The notes beneath the pieces were generated by a model. It worked only from the letters and a program-made list of their open reading frames with translations, had not been told where the DNA came from and did no database searches. A stretch of 64,000 nucleotides of DNA from Rufibacter glacialis (lineage in GTDB: Bacteria; Bacteroidota; Bacteroidia; Cytophagales; Hymenobacteraceae). The position numbers were made by a program, and so were the translations under genes. Shown here piece after piece: positions 37,180 to 45,835 of this stretch. The number at the start of each line of letters is the position of its first letter. Position 1 is the stretch's first letter. The stretch covers positions 914,213-978,212 of the forward strand of contig NZ_VKKZ01000010.1 in assembly GCF_008271745.1 (NCBI RefSeq), written 5' to 3'.

Positions 37180-39355
37180 GGTTCTAAAAGCACCGGGCGG
37201 GGCGCTCAAAAACAGCGTCCGCACCGTTGAGACATTCTATTATGACAACAAGATTGTCCGTGATTTCGCCTATGCCACCCTGTTCTGGGGCGTGGCCGGC
37301 ATGCTCATAGGGGTGATCATCGCATTTCAGTTGGCGCGCCCTGAACTCAACATGGGCACCGAGTACACCACCTTCGGGCGGGTGCGGCCCCTGCACACCA
37401 ACGCCGTGATCTTCGCCTTTGTGGGCAACGGTATTTTCATGGGTGTGTACTACTCGTTGCAGCGCTTGTGTAAAGCCCGCATGTACTCAGACGTGCTGAG
37501 CAAGATCCATTTCTGGGCCTGGCAATTGGTGATCCTGTCTGCGGTAATCACGCTGCCCTTAGGCTACACCACCTCTAAAGAGTACGCAGAATTGGAGTGG
37601 CCCATTGACCTGGCCATTACCGTGGTGTGGGTGGTGTTTGGCTGGAACATGTTCGGGACCATCATCAAACGCTGCGAGCGCCACATGTACGTGGGCATCT
37701 GGTTCTACATTGCCACCTTCTTAACCGTGGCGGTGCTGCACATTGTGAACTCCTATGAGATTCCGGTGACGTTCATGAAAAGCTATTCTGGCTACGCCGG
37801 GGTGCAAGATGCGCTGGTGCAGTGGTGGTATGGCCACAACGCGGTCGCGTTCTTTTTAACTACCCCGTACCTGGGCATGATGTACTACTTCCTACCGAAG
37901 GCCGCCAACCGTCCGGTGTACTCGTACCGCCTGTCTATCATCCACTTCTGGTCTCTGATCTTCATCTACATCTGGGCCGGTCCGCACCACTTGCTGTATA
38001 CCGCCTTACCCGACTGGGCGCAGTCACTGGGGGTAGTGTTCTCGGTGATGCTGATTGCACCCAGTTGGGGCGGGATGATCAACGGGCTCTTAACCCTGCG
38101 CGGCGCCTGGGATAAAGTGAAAGAAGAGCCGGTGCTCAAGTTCATGGTAGTGGCCATCACGGCCTACGGCATGGCTACCTTTGAAGGCCCGCTCATGTCG
38201 CTGAAGAACGTGAACGCCATTGCCCACTACACCGACTGGATAGTAGCCCACGTGCACGTAGGCGCCCTGGGCTGGAACGGTTTCCTCACCTTCGGTATTC
38301 TGTACTGGTTGCTGCCGCGCATTTTCAGAACCCAACTGTATTCAAAGAAACTGGCCAACTGGCACTTCTGGTTGGGCACGCTGGGCATCCTGTTCTACGC
38401 CGTGCCTATGTATTGGGCCGGGTTTATCCAGGGCCTGATGTGGAAACAGTTCAACAACGAAGGCATGCTCCAGTACTCTAACTTCCTGGAGACCGTGCTG
38501 CAGATTGTGCCCATGTACTACCTGCGCGGTATTGGCGGCGTGCTGTACCTGAGCGGCGTGTTCCTGATGATCTACAACGTCATCAAAACCGTGAAAGCCG
38601 GTAACCTTTTGGCCAACGAGGAAGCCCAGGCCGCTCCGTTGATGCCTGCCGCCGTGATCAAAGCCGGCGAAACGCACCAAGGGGGCCACTGGCACCGCAT
38701 GATTGAGCGCAGACCGGTACAAATGGCCGTGTGGGCTACCGTGGCCATCTTGATTGGGGGTCTGGTAGAGATGATCCCTACGTTCCTGGTAGAATCTAAC
38801 GTGCCTACCATTGCCTCGGTGAAGCCTTATACCTCGCTGGAGTTACAGGGCCGCGATGTTTACATCAAAGAAGGCTGCGTGAACTGCCACTCCCAGATGG
38901 TGCGGCCGTTCCGCTCAGAGACCGAGCGCTACGGGGAGTACTCCAAAGCCGGTGAGTTCGTGTATGACCGTCCGTTCCTGTGGGGTTCTAAGCGCACCGG
39001 GCCCGACTTGCACCGGGTAGGGGGGAAGTACCCTAACTCCTGGCACTACCACCACATGCTGGACCCCACGTCTATGTCTCCGGGGTCTATTATGCCGGCT
39101 TACCCCTGGCTGTTTGAGAAAGACCTGGACACCTCAGACACCCAGGCCAAGATTGAGGTGCTGACCAACCTGGGTACCCCGTACGCTCCCGGCTACGCCG
39201 AAAGAGCGAACGAAGACCTGATGCGCCAAGCTCGTGAGATCGCCGCTGATCTTAAAAAGGAGAACATTGAGGTAAAGCCCGAGAAAGAGATCGTAGCCCT
39301 CATTGCCTACCTACAACGCCTGGGTACTGATATCAAAGTGCAAGAAGAGAAGTAG
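37169..39355 (+). CDS. ccoNO: Fused cbb3 cytochrome oxidase subunits I and II (CcoNO)
   Basis: One 728-residue polypeptide combining subunit I (CcoN) and subunit II (CcoO). The first about 470 residues are a heme-copper oxidase with many helices and the His-rich segments VQWWYGHNAVAFFLT (HNAV near residue 217) and WAGPHHLLYTALPDW. The C-terminal part starts after a linker near residue 500 and contains a single CcoO-type heme-c motif CVNCHSQMVRPF. The fusion is usual for Bacteroidota. The product reduces O2 with high affinity and pumps protons. Confidence 0.95.
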   Translation: MLAEVLKAPGGALKNSVRTVETFYYDNKIVRDFAYATLFWGVAGMLIGVIIAFQLARPELNMGTEYTTFGRVRPLHTNAVIFAFVGNGIFMGVYYSLQRLCKARMYSDVLSKIHFWAWQLVILSAVITLPLGYTTSKEYAELEWPIDLAITVVWVVFGWNMFGTIIKRCERHMYVGIWFYIATFLTVAVLHIVNSYEIPVTFMKSYSGYAGVQDALVQWWYGHNAVAFFLTTPYLGMMYYFLPKAANRPVYSYRLSIIHFWSLIFIYIWAGPHHLLYTALPDWAQSLGVVFSVMLIAPSWGGMINGLLTLRGAWDKVKEEPVLKFMVVAITAYGMATFEGPLMSLKNVNAIAHYTDWIVAHVHVGALGWNGFLTFGILYWLLPRIFRTQLYSKKLANWHFWLGTLGILFYAVPMYWAGFIQGLMWKQFNNEGMLQYSNFLETVLQIVPMYYLRGIGGVLYLSGVFLMIYNVIKTVKAGNLLANEEAQAAPLMPAAVIKAGETHQGGHWHRMIERRPVQMAVWATVAILIGGLVEMIPTFLVESNVPTIASVKPYTSLELQGRDVYIKEGCVNCHSQMVRPFRSETERYGEYSKAGEFVYDRPFLWGSKRTGPDLHRVGGKYPNSWHYHHMLDPTSMSPGSIMPAYPWLFEKDLDTSDTQAKIEVLTNLGTPYAPGYAERANEDLMRQAREIAADLKKENIEVKPEKEIVALIAYLQRLGTDIKVQEEK

Positions 39356-39466
39356 AGAAGAGACACAAGACACAAGATATAAGACGCAAGATTTAAGATA
39401 CAAGACGAGCCAAAATAAGATTGAAAAATCTTATGTCTTGTGTCTTACGTCCCAAAATAAAGAGCC
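39356..39466. repeat. Inverted ACAAGA-word repeat inside the cco operon
   Basis: Words such as ACACAAGACACAAGATATAA (39361 on) are complementary to TCTTATGTCTTGTGTCTTAC (39427-39447). The element lies between ccoNO and ccoQ, so it is transcribed with the operon and could form a hairpin in the mRNA. Confidence 0.75.
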
Positions 39467-39661
39467 ATGTACAAAAGTGTTTTACAATCCATAGACGGCA
39501 TAGAGATCTATCCTATTGTCTCCTTCGTCATTTTCTTCGCCTTTTTCCTGGGCTTGCTGGCCTACGTGGTGGTGGTGAAGAAAGAATACATCCAGAGCAT
39601 GAAAGAAATGCCGCTGGCCAATGAGAACGGAACTACCCACCCTCTAGACCTGCGGTCATGA
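39467..39661 (+). CDS. ccoQ: CcoQ-like small cbb3 subunit
   Basis: A 64-residue protein with one membrane helix (YPIVSFVIFFAFFLGLLAYV) and a short charged tail. The size, position between ccoNO and ccoP, and tail fit CcoQ, a non-catalytic stabilising subunit. It overlaps the ccoP start by 4 bases. Confidence 0.85.
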   Translation: MYKSVLQSIDGIEIYPIVSFVIFFAFFLGLLAYVVVVKKEYIQSMKEMPLANENGTTHPLDLRS

Positions 39662-40869
39662 AACGATTGATACCCTTATTTGCCCTTGCGCTCACCGTAG
39701 CGGGGGGAAGCGTGACGCCTGCCGCTGCGCAGGACGCCGTAAAAGGCAAAGCGATCTTTTACGCCAACTGCGCCGCCTGCCATGCCGTGCAAGAGCAGGT
39801 GGTGGGGCCGGCCCTCAAAGATCTACACAAGCGAAAGGAGGAGAAATGGATCACGGCCTTCGTGAAAAACTCCACTAAAGTCATTGCCAGCGGTGACAAA
39901 CAGGCCCTGGAGGTGTATGAGAAATTCGGGAAGGTGCCCATGACCAGCTTTGAAGGCTCCCTCTCAGATGGCGACATCAAAGACGTGATTGCCTACGTGA
40001 AAGAGGAAAGCGAAAAGCCCGCGGAAGCCAAAACCCCAGAGGTAGCGCCAACCGGCGATGGCAGCAAAGGAACCGGGATCGCTCCAGCGGCTACCTTTAG
40101 TTGGAGAGCCTTGCCGCCCACTACGCAGGTATTGGTGGCCCTCATCGGGTTTCTGGTGCTCCTAGTGTTGGTGGTGCTGGGCATGACCTTCTTCCAAGCA
40201 CTGCCGCTGCTGGGGCAACTATATGACAAACCCCAACTGCGCCACACGCCCATGGCTCGCCTGGTGGCCCTGCTGCGCGGCGATACTTCTACCATTACCG
40301 GCACGCACAAAGACATCCTCATGGAAGACCACACCTATGACGGCATCTTTGAGTTTGACAACGACCTGCCGCCCTGGTGGAAGTACATGTTCTACGCCAC
40401 CATCGTGTTTGGGATTGGGTACCTGCTGCATTACCACGTGTTCCAGAGCGGGAATTTACAGATTGCTGAGTACCAGGCCGAGGTGCAACAGGCTTCTCTC
40501 CTGAACCCCGCCGGCAGCGACGAAGGCAACGTGAACGAGGTAACAAACTTCCAGCCGCTCACCGAGGCGCCTAAACTGGAAGCCGGCAAGGCCGCCTTCA
40601 TTCAGAACTGCGCCGCCTGTCACGGCCAGGAAGGCCAGGGCACCGTAGGTCCCAACCTCACCGACGAGTTCTGGCTCCACGGCGGCGACGTGAACGCCAT
40701 CTACAAAACCATCAAATACGGTGTGACCAGCAAAGGCATGGTGGCCTGGCAGAAAAAGCTCAGCAATGACCAGATACTGGAAGTGTCTAGCTACATCCTC
40801 AGCATTCAGGGCAGCAACCCGGCTAACGCCAAAGCCCCACAGGGCGAGAAATACGTGCCTAAGAAGTAA
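39658..40869 (+). CDS. ccoP: CcoP-like diheme cytochrome c subunit with unusual architecture
   Basis: A 403-residue cbb3 subunit III. An N-terminal signal peptide (MKRLIPLFALALTVAGGSV) leads into a monoheme cytochrome c domain (CAACHAV), a linker, a first membrane helix (VLVALIGFLVLLVLVVLGM), the CcoP segment DGIFEFDNDLPPWWKYMFY with a second helix, and a final heme-c domain (CAACHGQ). Canonical CcoP has a membrane helix first and both heme domains after it. Here one heme domain precedes the membrane segments. Electron entry to the oxidase is its role. An alternative view is a fusion of a separate cytochrome c with a shorter CcoP. Confidence 0.9.
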   Translation: MKRLIPLFALALTVAGGSVTPAAAQDAVKGKAIFYANCAACHAVQEQVVGPALKDLHKRKEEKWITAFVKNSTKVIASGDKQALEVYEKFGKVPMTSFEGSLSDGDIKDVIAYVKEESEKPAEAKTPEVAPTGDGSKGTGIAPAATFSWRALPPTTQVLVALIGFLVLLVLVVLGMTFFQALPLLGQLYDKPQLRHTPMARLVALLRGDTSTITGTHKDILMEDHTYDGIFEFDNDLPPWWKYMFYATIVFGIGYLLHYHVFQSGNLQIAEYQAEVQQASLLNPAGSDEGNVNEVTNFQPLTEAPKLEAGKAAFIQNCAACHGQEGQGTVGPNLTDEFWLHGGDVNAIYKTIKYGVTSKGMVAWQKKLSNDQILEVSSYILSIQGSNPANAKAPQGEKYVPKK

Positions 40870-41062
40870 AGTACATGACACCCTTTATTCGCTTAGTTTC
40901 ACCGTGGCCTCTACTATCTGGTAGAGGCCTTTTGGTTTTTAAAAGTTGGTGGAGAGGTTAATGGTGGCTTTCACTGGTAGTTTCTCTTTTGGCTGAAACT
41001 CCCCCTTTGAAGGGGGCGAAGGGGGATATTGACACTTGTTGATCCTCTTTCCATGCTTTCTT

Positions 41063-41281
41063 GTGCATGCCTTTTGCCATGGCTAGCGTAGCGGCGGCTG
41101 TTGGCGAAGGCCCTTATGCAGCTCTTTGCATAGTAACCCTTCGTGCGCTCACGGCCGCGAGGCCCCGTCTTCCCCTCTCGCACTGCCCTTTCGGCCTTAA
41201 CCGTTCCTCTCTCTTAGCTGCTGCTTATCTAGGGCCAAAAGCGAGGCGCGCTCGGGAAAGACTGGAATAGGCAATGCGTGA
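41063..41281 (+). repeat. Dispersed repeat family, copy B
   Basis: Starts GTGCATGCCTTTTGCCATGG, core GCTCACGGCCGCGAGGCCCC, ends GAAAGACTGGAATAGGCAAT. It matches copy A almost throughout. It faces copy D in inverted orientation with about 95 bases between. Confidence 0.85.
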
Positions 41282-41376
41282 ATGAGGAGGAAGGATGCGT
41301 AAGTTCAGGTTGAAGGATAGGAATACTTTAAGGAACTCCTCCTCATGGAGGAGAAAACCTGAACCGTAGGGAGCCA

Positions 41377-41409
41377 AGACCTCACAGGTTTTGAAAACCT
41401 GTGAGGTCT
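41377..41409. repeat. 33-base palindrome, second copy
   Basis: AGACCTCACAGGTTT...AAACCTGTGAGGTCT with a 3-base loop; the same palindrome closes copy C at 19356-19388. Confidence 0.9.
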
Positions 41410-41475
41410 ACCACCATTCCTGACGCAAGTTCTACCACCATTCCTGACGCAAGTTCTACCACCATTCCCTACGCA
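41408..41475. repeat. 24-base tandem repeat, 2.8 copies
   Basis: The unit CTACCACCATTCCTGACGCA plus AGTT repeats at 41408 and 41432; a third partial copy starts at 41456. Confidence 0.9.
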
Positions 41476-41803
41476 TAGCCATGTTCCAGCCTTTCGCTTG
41501 AGCGCCTAGCACTCGACCGACCCTGAGCGAAGCGAGGTGGGCGGAGTAGAGGGCACAGCGCGAGGGCGGAAGGCGGGGCCTCGCGGCCGTGAGCGCTTAG
41601 CGGCGGCAATGCAAAGAGCCGCTCATGGATCAACGCTAGAAGCGGAAAAGCCAAGGGAACTACATACTGCATGCTCCAAACTTATATACACATGCCAATG
41701 GTTATAGGCAACCTGCGGTCCCGGCCATCTCCTAAAAAGAGGCGTTCCTTTCCAGCCTATTTTCCTAAAATTTCTTCTAAAACAAAGCTTCTCCCTCAAA
41801 ACA

Positions 41804-41837
41804 TGACGAAGATCATATCCTTCAATGACGCCTGAAA
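41804..41837 (+). promoter_or_regulatory. Tandem FNR/CRP-like boxes upstream of ccoG
   Basis: TGACgaagATCA at 41804-41815 fits TGAY-N4-RTCA; TGACgcctGAAA at 41826-41837 is a weaker box 22 bp downstream. Confidence 0.5.
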
Positions 41838-41957
41838 TGGGAATCAGCTACCGGTCCCGGTACTTTTACACCATGCTATAAAGGAACAAACGCCTGAGCA
41901 AAGCAGAGTAAAACAACACCCCCTCCTCGCTGCCGGGCGCACAACCGGTAAGAGACC

Positions 41958-43358
41958 ATGAGTATAACCGTAACAGATCCAGAAACCTACCGTGACACCA
42001 TCTCCACGGTAGGCAAAGACGGGAAACTGGTGTGGCTGTACCCTAAAAAGCCCTGCGGCAAACTGTACCAGTACCGCAAGTACGTGAGCTACGCGCTCCT
42101 GACGCTGTTGTTTTCGGGGCCGTTCCTGAAAGTGAGCGGCTTGCCCTTCCTGCTGTTCAATATCCCGGCCCGCAAGTTCGTCCTCTTTGGCATGATCTTC
42201 TGGCCCCAGGACTTCTTCATTCTGCTGGTGGGTTTCATGGCCTTCATCCTGTTCATCATTCTGTTCACGGTGGTGTACGGCAGGGTGTGGTGCGGTTGGG
42301 TGTGTCCCCAGACCATATTCATGGAGATGGTGTTCCGCCGCATAGAGTACTGGATAGAAGGAGATGCCCCAAAACAGAAAGCCTTGGACAAAGCGCCCTG
42401 GACCACCGAGAAAGTCTGGAAGAAAACCGCCAAGCACACCTTGTTCGTGCTGGTGTCTTTCTTCATTGCCCACACCTTTCTGGCGTACATCATTGGGGTA
42501 GAGCAACTGCAGAAAATCATGACTGATGGGCTTGGCGCCCACGTGGGCGGCTTGTTTTCCCTGGTACTGTTCACGGGCGTGTTCTACTTTGTGTTTGCCA
42601 AGTTCCGGGAGCAGGTATGTACCATTGTGTGCCCGTACGGCCGGTTGCAGGGCGTCATGCTGGATAAGAAATCCCTGACGGTAGCCTATGACTTCGAGCG
42701 TGGTGAGCCCCGCGGGAAACTCCGCAAAAACCAGGTGCGCACCCAGGGCGACTGTATTGACTGTCACCAGTGCGTGCAGGTGTGCCCCACGGGAATAGAC
42801 ATCCGAAACGGCGCGCAGCAGATGGAGTGTATCAACTGTACCGCCTGCATTGATGTCTGCAACTCTATCATGGACCTGGTAAACAAACCGCAAGGCCTTA
42901 TTCGGGTGGCCTCAGAAGAGAGCATCGCGGAGAAGATGCCCTGGAGGTTCACCGCCCGCATGAAAGCCTACACCGCGGTTTTGGTGCTGTTGGTAGGCGC
43001 GTTCGTTGTGCTGCTCATTACCCGCACCAACATTGAGGCCACCATTTTGCGCACGCCGGGCATGCTCTACCAGCAAACAGACCACGGCACCGTCACCAAC
43101 CTCTACAACATCACCCTCATCAACAAAACCGACCAGGAACTGCCCATCATCCTAAAAGTGCTGTCTTCCGAAGGATCAATCCAAGTGGTGCGCAATGAGT
43201 TGGTATTGCCCCGGCAAGGGCTGGTGGAAGGGGTGTTTTTTGCCGAAATCCCTGAAAACAGCCTGGAATCTGCCTCGTCTAAGATTGAGATAGGGGTGTA
43301 CAGCGGCGACAAACTTATCGCCACCGAAAAAACCAAGTTCCTGGGACCGGGGAGGTAA
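41958..43358 (+). CDS. ccoG: CcoG-like copper/iron-sulfur accessory protein
   Basis: A 466-residue protein with about five membrane helices and a cytoplasmic ferredoxin-type iron-sulfur domain (CIDCHQCVQVCPTG and CINCTACIDVCNS). The C-terminal 120 residues form an Ig-like periplasmic domain (FixG_C). CcoG reduces Cu2+ for CcoI and cbb3 assembly. It is the first gene of the second cco transcription unit, with FNR-like boxes about 120-150 bases upstream. Confidence 0.95.
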   Translation: MSITVTDPETYRDTISTVGKDGKLVWLYPKKPCGKLYQYRKYVSYALLTLLFSGPFLKVSGLPFLLFNIPARKFVLFGMIFWPQDFFILLVGFMAFILFIILFTVVYGRVWCGWVCPQTIFMEMVFRRIEYWIEGDAPKQKALDKAPWTTEKVWKKTAKHTLFVLVSFFIAHTFLAYIIGVEQLQKIMTDGLGAHVGGLFSLVLFTGVFYFVFAKFREQVCTIVCPYGRLQGVMLDKKSLTVAYDFERGEPRGKLRKNQVRTQGDCIDCHQCVQVCPTGIDIRNGAQQMECINCTACIDVCNSIMDLVNKPQGLIRVASEESIAEKMPWRFTARMKAYTAVLVLLVGAFVVLLITRTNIEATILRTPGMLYQQTDHGTVTNLYNITLINKTDQELPIILKVLSSEGSIQVVRNELVLPRQGLVEGVFFAEIPENSLESASSKIEIGVYSGDKLIATEKTKFLGPGR

Positions 43359-43607
43359 TGTGCTAATTGCTCAATGTGCTATAGGATTTGAAAATTTGAA
43401 GATTTGAAAATTTGCGGATGGAAAAAGGTCCTTTGGCGCGGGACTACAATCTTGTGATTGAGGAGGACGCGAGTCTCCAGATCTGCCGGGATCCAAGAGC
43501 TGGCAAGCAGATCAGCATATACAGAACCTCGCACAAAGAATAAAAGGAAGAAGCGTTTTCCTTGCCTTTTCCTTTAAACATCCAAAAACTGACTATCAGA
43601 AACAACT
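43359..43607. repeat. Short-word repeat between ccoG and ccoH
   Basis: Bases 43360-43416 contain TGCTAATTGCTCAATGTGCT and a run of GAAAATTTGAAGATTTG words. The gap otherwise holds no visible gene. Confidence 0.6.
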
Positions 43608-44081
43608 ATGGCTACCCCTACCACCTTTATCCAGACCAAGCAGCGCTCTTTGCTGCCTTACCTCATCATTATGGTTTTTGTCTTTTTCGCGAGCTACATC
43701 GGGTTTATGGTGTACAGTGCCATGCAGAGTGATGTGAACCTGGTGAGCCAGGAGTATTACGCTGAGGAACTGGCCTATGCCCAACGCATGCAACAGATGA
43801 CCCAGGCCCGGGCGCTGGAACAGCCCATCCATGTTATGCCGGTGCCGGCCGCAGAGCAATTGGTTATCCGGTTTCCGGTGGAGTTAGCCAACGCCACTGG
43901 TACGGTACACCTCTTCCGGCCATCAGACGGCAAGCTAGACGTGATTGTGCCGCTTCAACTGAACGCCGAGGGGCTTCAGCTCTTGTCTACCGCTACGCTG
44001 AAGAAAGGGCGGTGGCGGGTGCAGCTGATGGTCCAGAAAGACGGCAAAGAGTATTACCACGTGCAGGAGGTTACGCTATAG
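43608..44081 (+). CDS. ccoH: CcoH/FixH-like cbb3 assembly protein
   Basis: A 157-residue protein with one N-terminal helix (LLPYLIIMVFVFFASYIGFMVY) and a soluble beta-rich FixH domain (FPVELANATGTVHLFRPSDG, LKKGRWRVQLMVQKDGKEYY). CcoH assists cbb3 assembly with CcoG, CcoI and CcoS. It lies between ccoG and the SafE-like gene and ends 3 bases before the latter. Confidence 0.92.
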   Translation: MATPTTFIQTKQRSLLPYLIIMVFVFFASYIGFMVYSAMQSDVNLVSQEYYAEELAYAQRMQQMTQARALEQPIHVMPVPAAEQLVIRFPVELANATGTVHLFRPSDGKLDVIVPLQLNAEGLQLLSTATLKKGRWRVQLMVQKDGKEYYHVQEVTL

Positions 44082-44084
44082 GGC

Positions 44085-44789
44085 ATGTGGTGGGCAGGGT
44101 TGATCATTGGCTTTATTAGTAGTTTCCATTGCGTGGGGATGTGCGGCCCCATTGCCATGGCGCTGCCCGTTGGCAGGGGATCCGGCGTTTCCTTTGTGGG
44201 AGGCCGGCTCCTGTACAACCTGGGCCGCGTGACTACTTACACCACCCTGGGCCTGGCCGCCGGACTGTTGGGCCGTACCCTGCAACTGGCCGGCTGGCAA
44301 CAAGTCCTCTCCATCGCCTCTGGCCTGCTCATGCTCCTTTTGGTGCTCCTTCCTAAAATACCCGCCGAAAACGCCGGCCAGTGGCTGGGCACCCACCGTT
44401 GGTGGAATGCGGTGCGAAAGGCCATGGGCAAACGGTTTCAGAATCCATCAGTGGGGGCTTTGTTCATGGTGGGGGTGTTGAACGGACTCTTGCCCTGCGG
44501 CATGGTCTACTTTGCCTTGGCCGGAGCCGTGAGTGCGCCGGGGGTGGGCGGGGCCATGCTCTACATGGCCCTGTTCGGGCTGGGCACGCTGCCGCTCATG
44601 TGGCTCGTATCACTGTCGGGCCGCCTGGTCCAGCCCAGGTGGCGGGCGCTCATGCGGAATGCCGTGCCTTACGTAGCGGCCTGCCTGGCGGTCTTGTTCA
44701 TTCTGCGGGGCCTGAACCTGGGCGTGCCCTACCTGAGCCCCAAACTAGTTTCCACTGAACAGGCCGCCCCGGTGTGCCATGTTCCCTAA
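44085..44789 (+). CDS. SafE/UreH-like membrane protein of the cbb3 cluster
   Basis: A 234-residue membrane protein of the TauE/SafE-like COG2836 family, with about six helices and the motif SSFHCVGMCGPIAMALP near the N-terminus. The cysteine pair in that motif suggests thiol or metal chemistry. Members of this family commonly sit in ccoGHIS operons, where they are thought to serve copper delivery or cytochrome biogenesis. It follows ccoH by 3 bases and overlaps the next long frame slightly. Confidence 0.85.
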   Translation: MWWAGLIIGFISSFHCVGMCGPIAMALPVGRGSGVSFVGGRLLYNLGRVTTYTTLGLAAGLLGRTLQLAGWQQVLSIASGLLMLLLVLLPKIPAENAGQWLGTHRWWNAVRKAMGKRFQNPSVGALFMVGVLNGLLPCGMVYFALAGAVSAPGVGGAMLYMALFGLGTLPLMWLVSLSGRLVQPRWRALMRNAVPYVAACLAVLFILRGLNLGVPYLSPKLVSTEQAAPVCHVP

Positions 44790-44817
44790 CCCGATAGTTC
44801 GTTATAACCTTACCTTC

Positions 44818-45702
44818 ATGAAGCCGAACCCAAGAATCCTGCTGCCCTTTAATTTTACAGATGCCTGCGTGGCCGCCTTACAATATGCCAGCCAGTTGGC
44901 CGCCCACCTCGGTGCAGATATTGTGCTGCTGCATTGTGCCGGTGATACGCAATTGACCGCCACCTACCAAAGTCATCTCATGTCGCGCCTGGGGTCGTTC
45001 ACGGATAGGTACATGGGCCCGGCCCTTAAAAGCCTCACCCGTTTCTGCGTGGTACGGAGCGGCTTTCTGCGCGAGAACCTGCCTTCGGTGGTAGAGAACC
45101 ACCGGGTAGATTTGCTGGTGGCCAATCCGGAGGCGCTGCTGGAGGACATTGCCCCCGGACAGGTGCTTTCCCTCCCTGAATTCGCGTCTTGTCCCATGCT
45201 GCTGGTGCCGCCCCAGGCCCTGTTCCAGCCCCTGAAAGAGATAGTGCTCAGCGTAGACCTCACAGACCTGGACGCCGGGGTGCTGGAGCGGGTGCAAAAG
45301 CTGGCCCGAACCTTCTCTGCCCACCTCACGCTGTTGCACCTGCACGGCAACGTAGAGGCAGTGCAACTGTGCCAACTGCAGAAAGCAGCAACTCAACTAC
45401 GGGCTGAACTCACGTACCGCAACACGACCATTGTCTGCCAGGAAGAGGAAGACCTGTTAGAGGGCTTCAATGATTTCTCAGAGCTGTACACCCCAGACCT
45501 GTTTGTGGTAGCCACCCGTGACACGCACCTGCTGCACGAATATTTCTCAGGCCGTTACCGCAAAACCAGCGCCTACCACTTGCACACCCCACTGCTGAAC
45601 CTGTACCAGGCCCATAAAACCGCCTGCTCTGGTGGCTGCACGCATTGCAACACCCGGGAGCGCCAGTTAGAGCAGGAAACGGTTTCTGCGGCGCAGGGGT
45701 AA
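44818..45702 (+). CDS. Tandem universal stress protein with C-terminal cysteine motif
   Basis: A 294-residue cytosolic protein made of two USP domains. The first begins RILLPFNFTDACVAALQYAS; the second begins EIVLSVDLTDLDAGVLERVQ. The C-terminus adds CSGGCTHC, a possible zinc or redox site not normally part of USP. I chose ATG at 44818; an upstream ATG at 44779 would overlap the previous gene. Position as the last gene of the cco unit suggests a stress or low-oxygen role. Confidence 0.85.
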   Translation: MKPNPRILLPFNFTDACVAALQYASQLAAHLGADIVLLHCAGDTQLTATYQSHLMSRLGSFTDRYMGPALKSLTRFCVVRSGFLRENLPSVVENHRVDLLVANPEALLEDIAPGQVLSLPEFASCPMLLVPPQALFQPLKEIVLSVDLTDLDAGVLERVQKLARTFSAHLTLLHLHGNVEAVQLCQLQKAATQLRAELTYRNTTIVCQEEEDLLEGFNDFSELYTPDLFVVATRDTHLLHEYFSGRYRKTSAYHLHTPLLNLYQAHKTACSGGCTHCNTRERQLEQETVSAAQG

Positions 45703-45764
45703 GCAGAACATCATAAAGGATGAGTAGGTTTACTGCCTGATTTCTGTAAAACCGCCTTAAAAGC

Positions 45765-45797
45765 AAAAAGCGCTAGATTCATTTCTAGCGCTTTTTT
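45765..45797 (+). terminator. Rho-independent terminator of the cco unit
   Basis: AAAAAGCGCTAGA pairs with TCTAGCGCTTTTTT around a short loop, 60 bases past the USP stop. It also faces the BlaR1-like gene, so it may be bidirectional. Confidence 0.85.
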
Positions 45798-45835
45798 AGG
45801 TGTTTTAACTAAGGGTAGACCCTGTCCCGTTTAGA

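Larger units (their letters stand above)
41377..41676 (-). repeat. Dispersed repeat family, copy D
   Basis: Read on the minus strand: GCATGCAGTATGTAGTTCCC, core GCTCACGGCCGCGAGGCCCC, GAAAGGCTGGAACATGG, a tandem repeat, then the palindrome. The order matches copy C, with an added tandem array between. Confidence 0.85.
40870..41957. other. 1.1 kb repeat-dense gap inside the cbb3 cluster
   Basis: The region separates ccoP from ccoG. It holds the palindrome TCCCCCTTTGAAGGGGGCGA (41000-41026), repeat copy B (41063-41281, plus), a 33-base palindrome (41377-41409), a 24-base tandem repeat (41408-41475), repeat copy D (41377-41676, minus) and the ccoG regulatory boxes (41804-41837). ORFs here translate repeat sequence. 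I see no gene. Confidence 0.75.

Noticed and set aside
41408..41475. CRISPR array
   Set aside because: The 24-base units follow each other directly with no unique spacers and no cas genes are near.
41469..41672. Small gene in copy D
   Set aside because: It is a translation of the repeat family, as with the ORF in copy C at 19065-19346.
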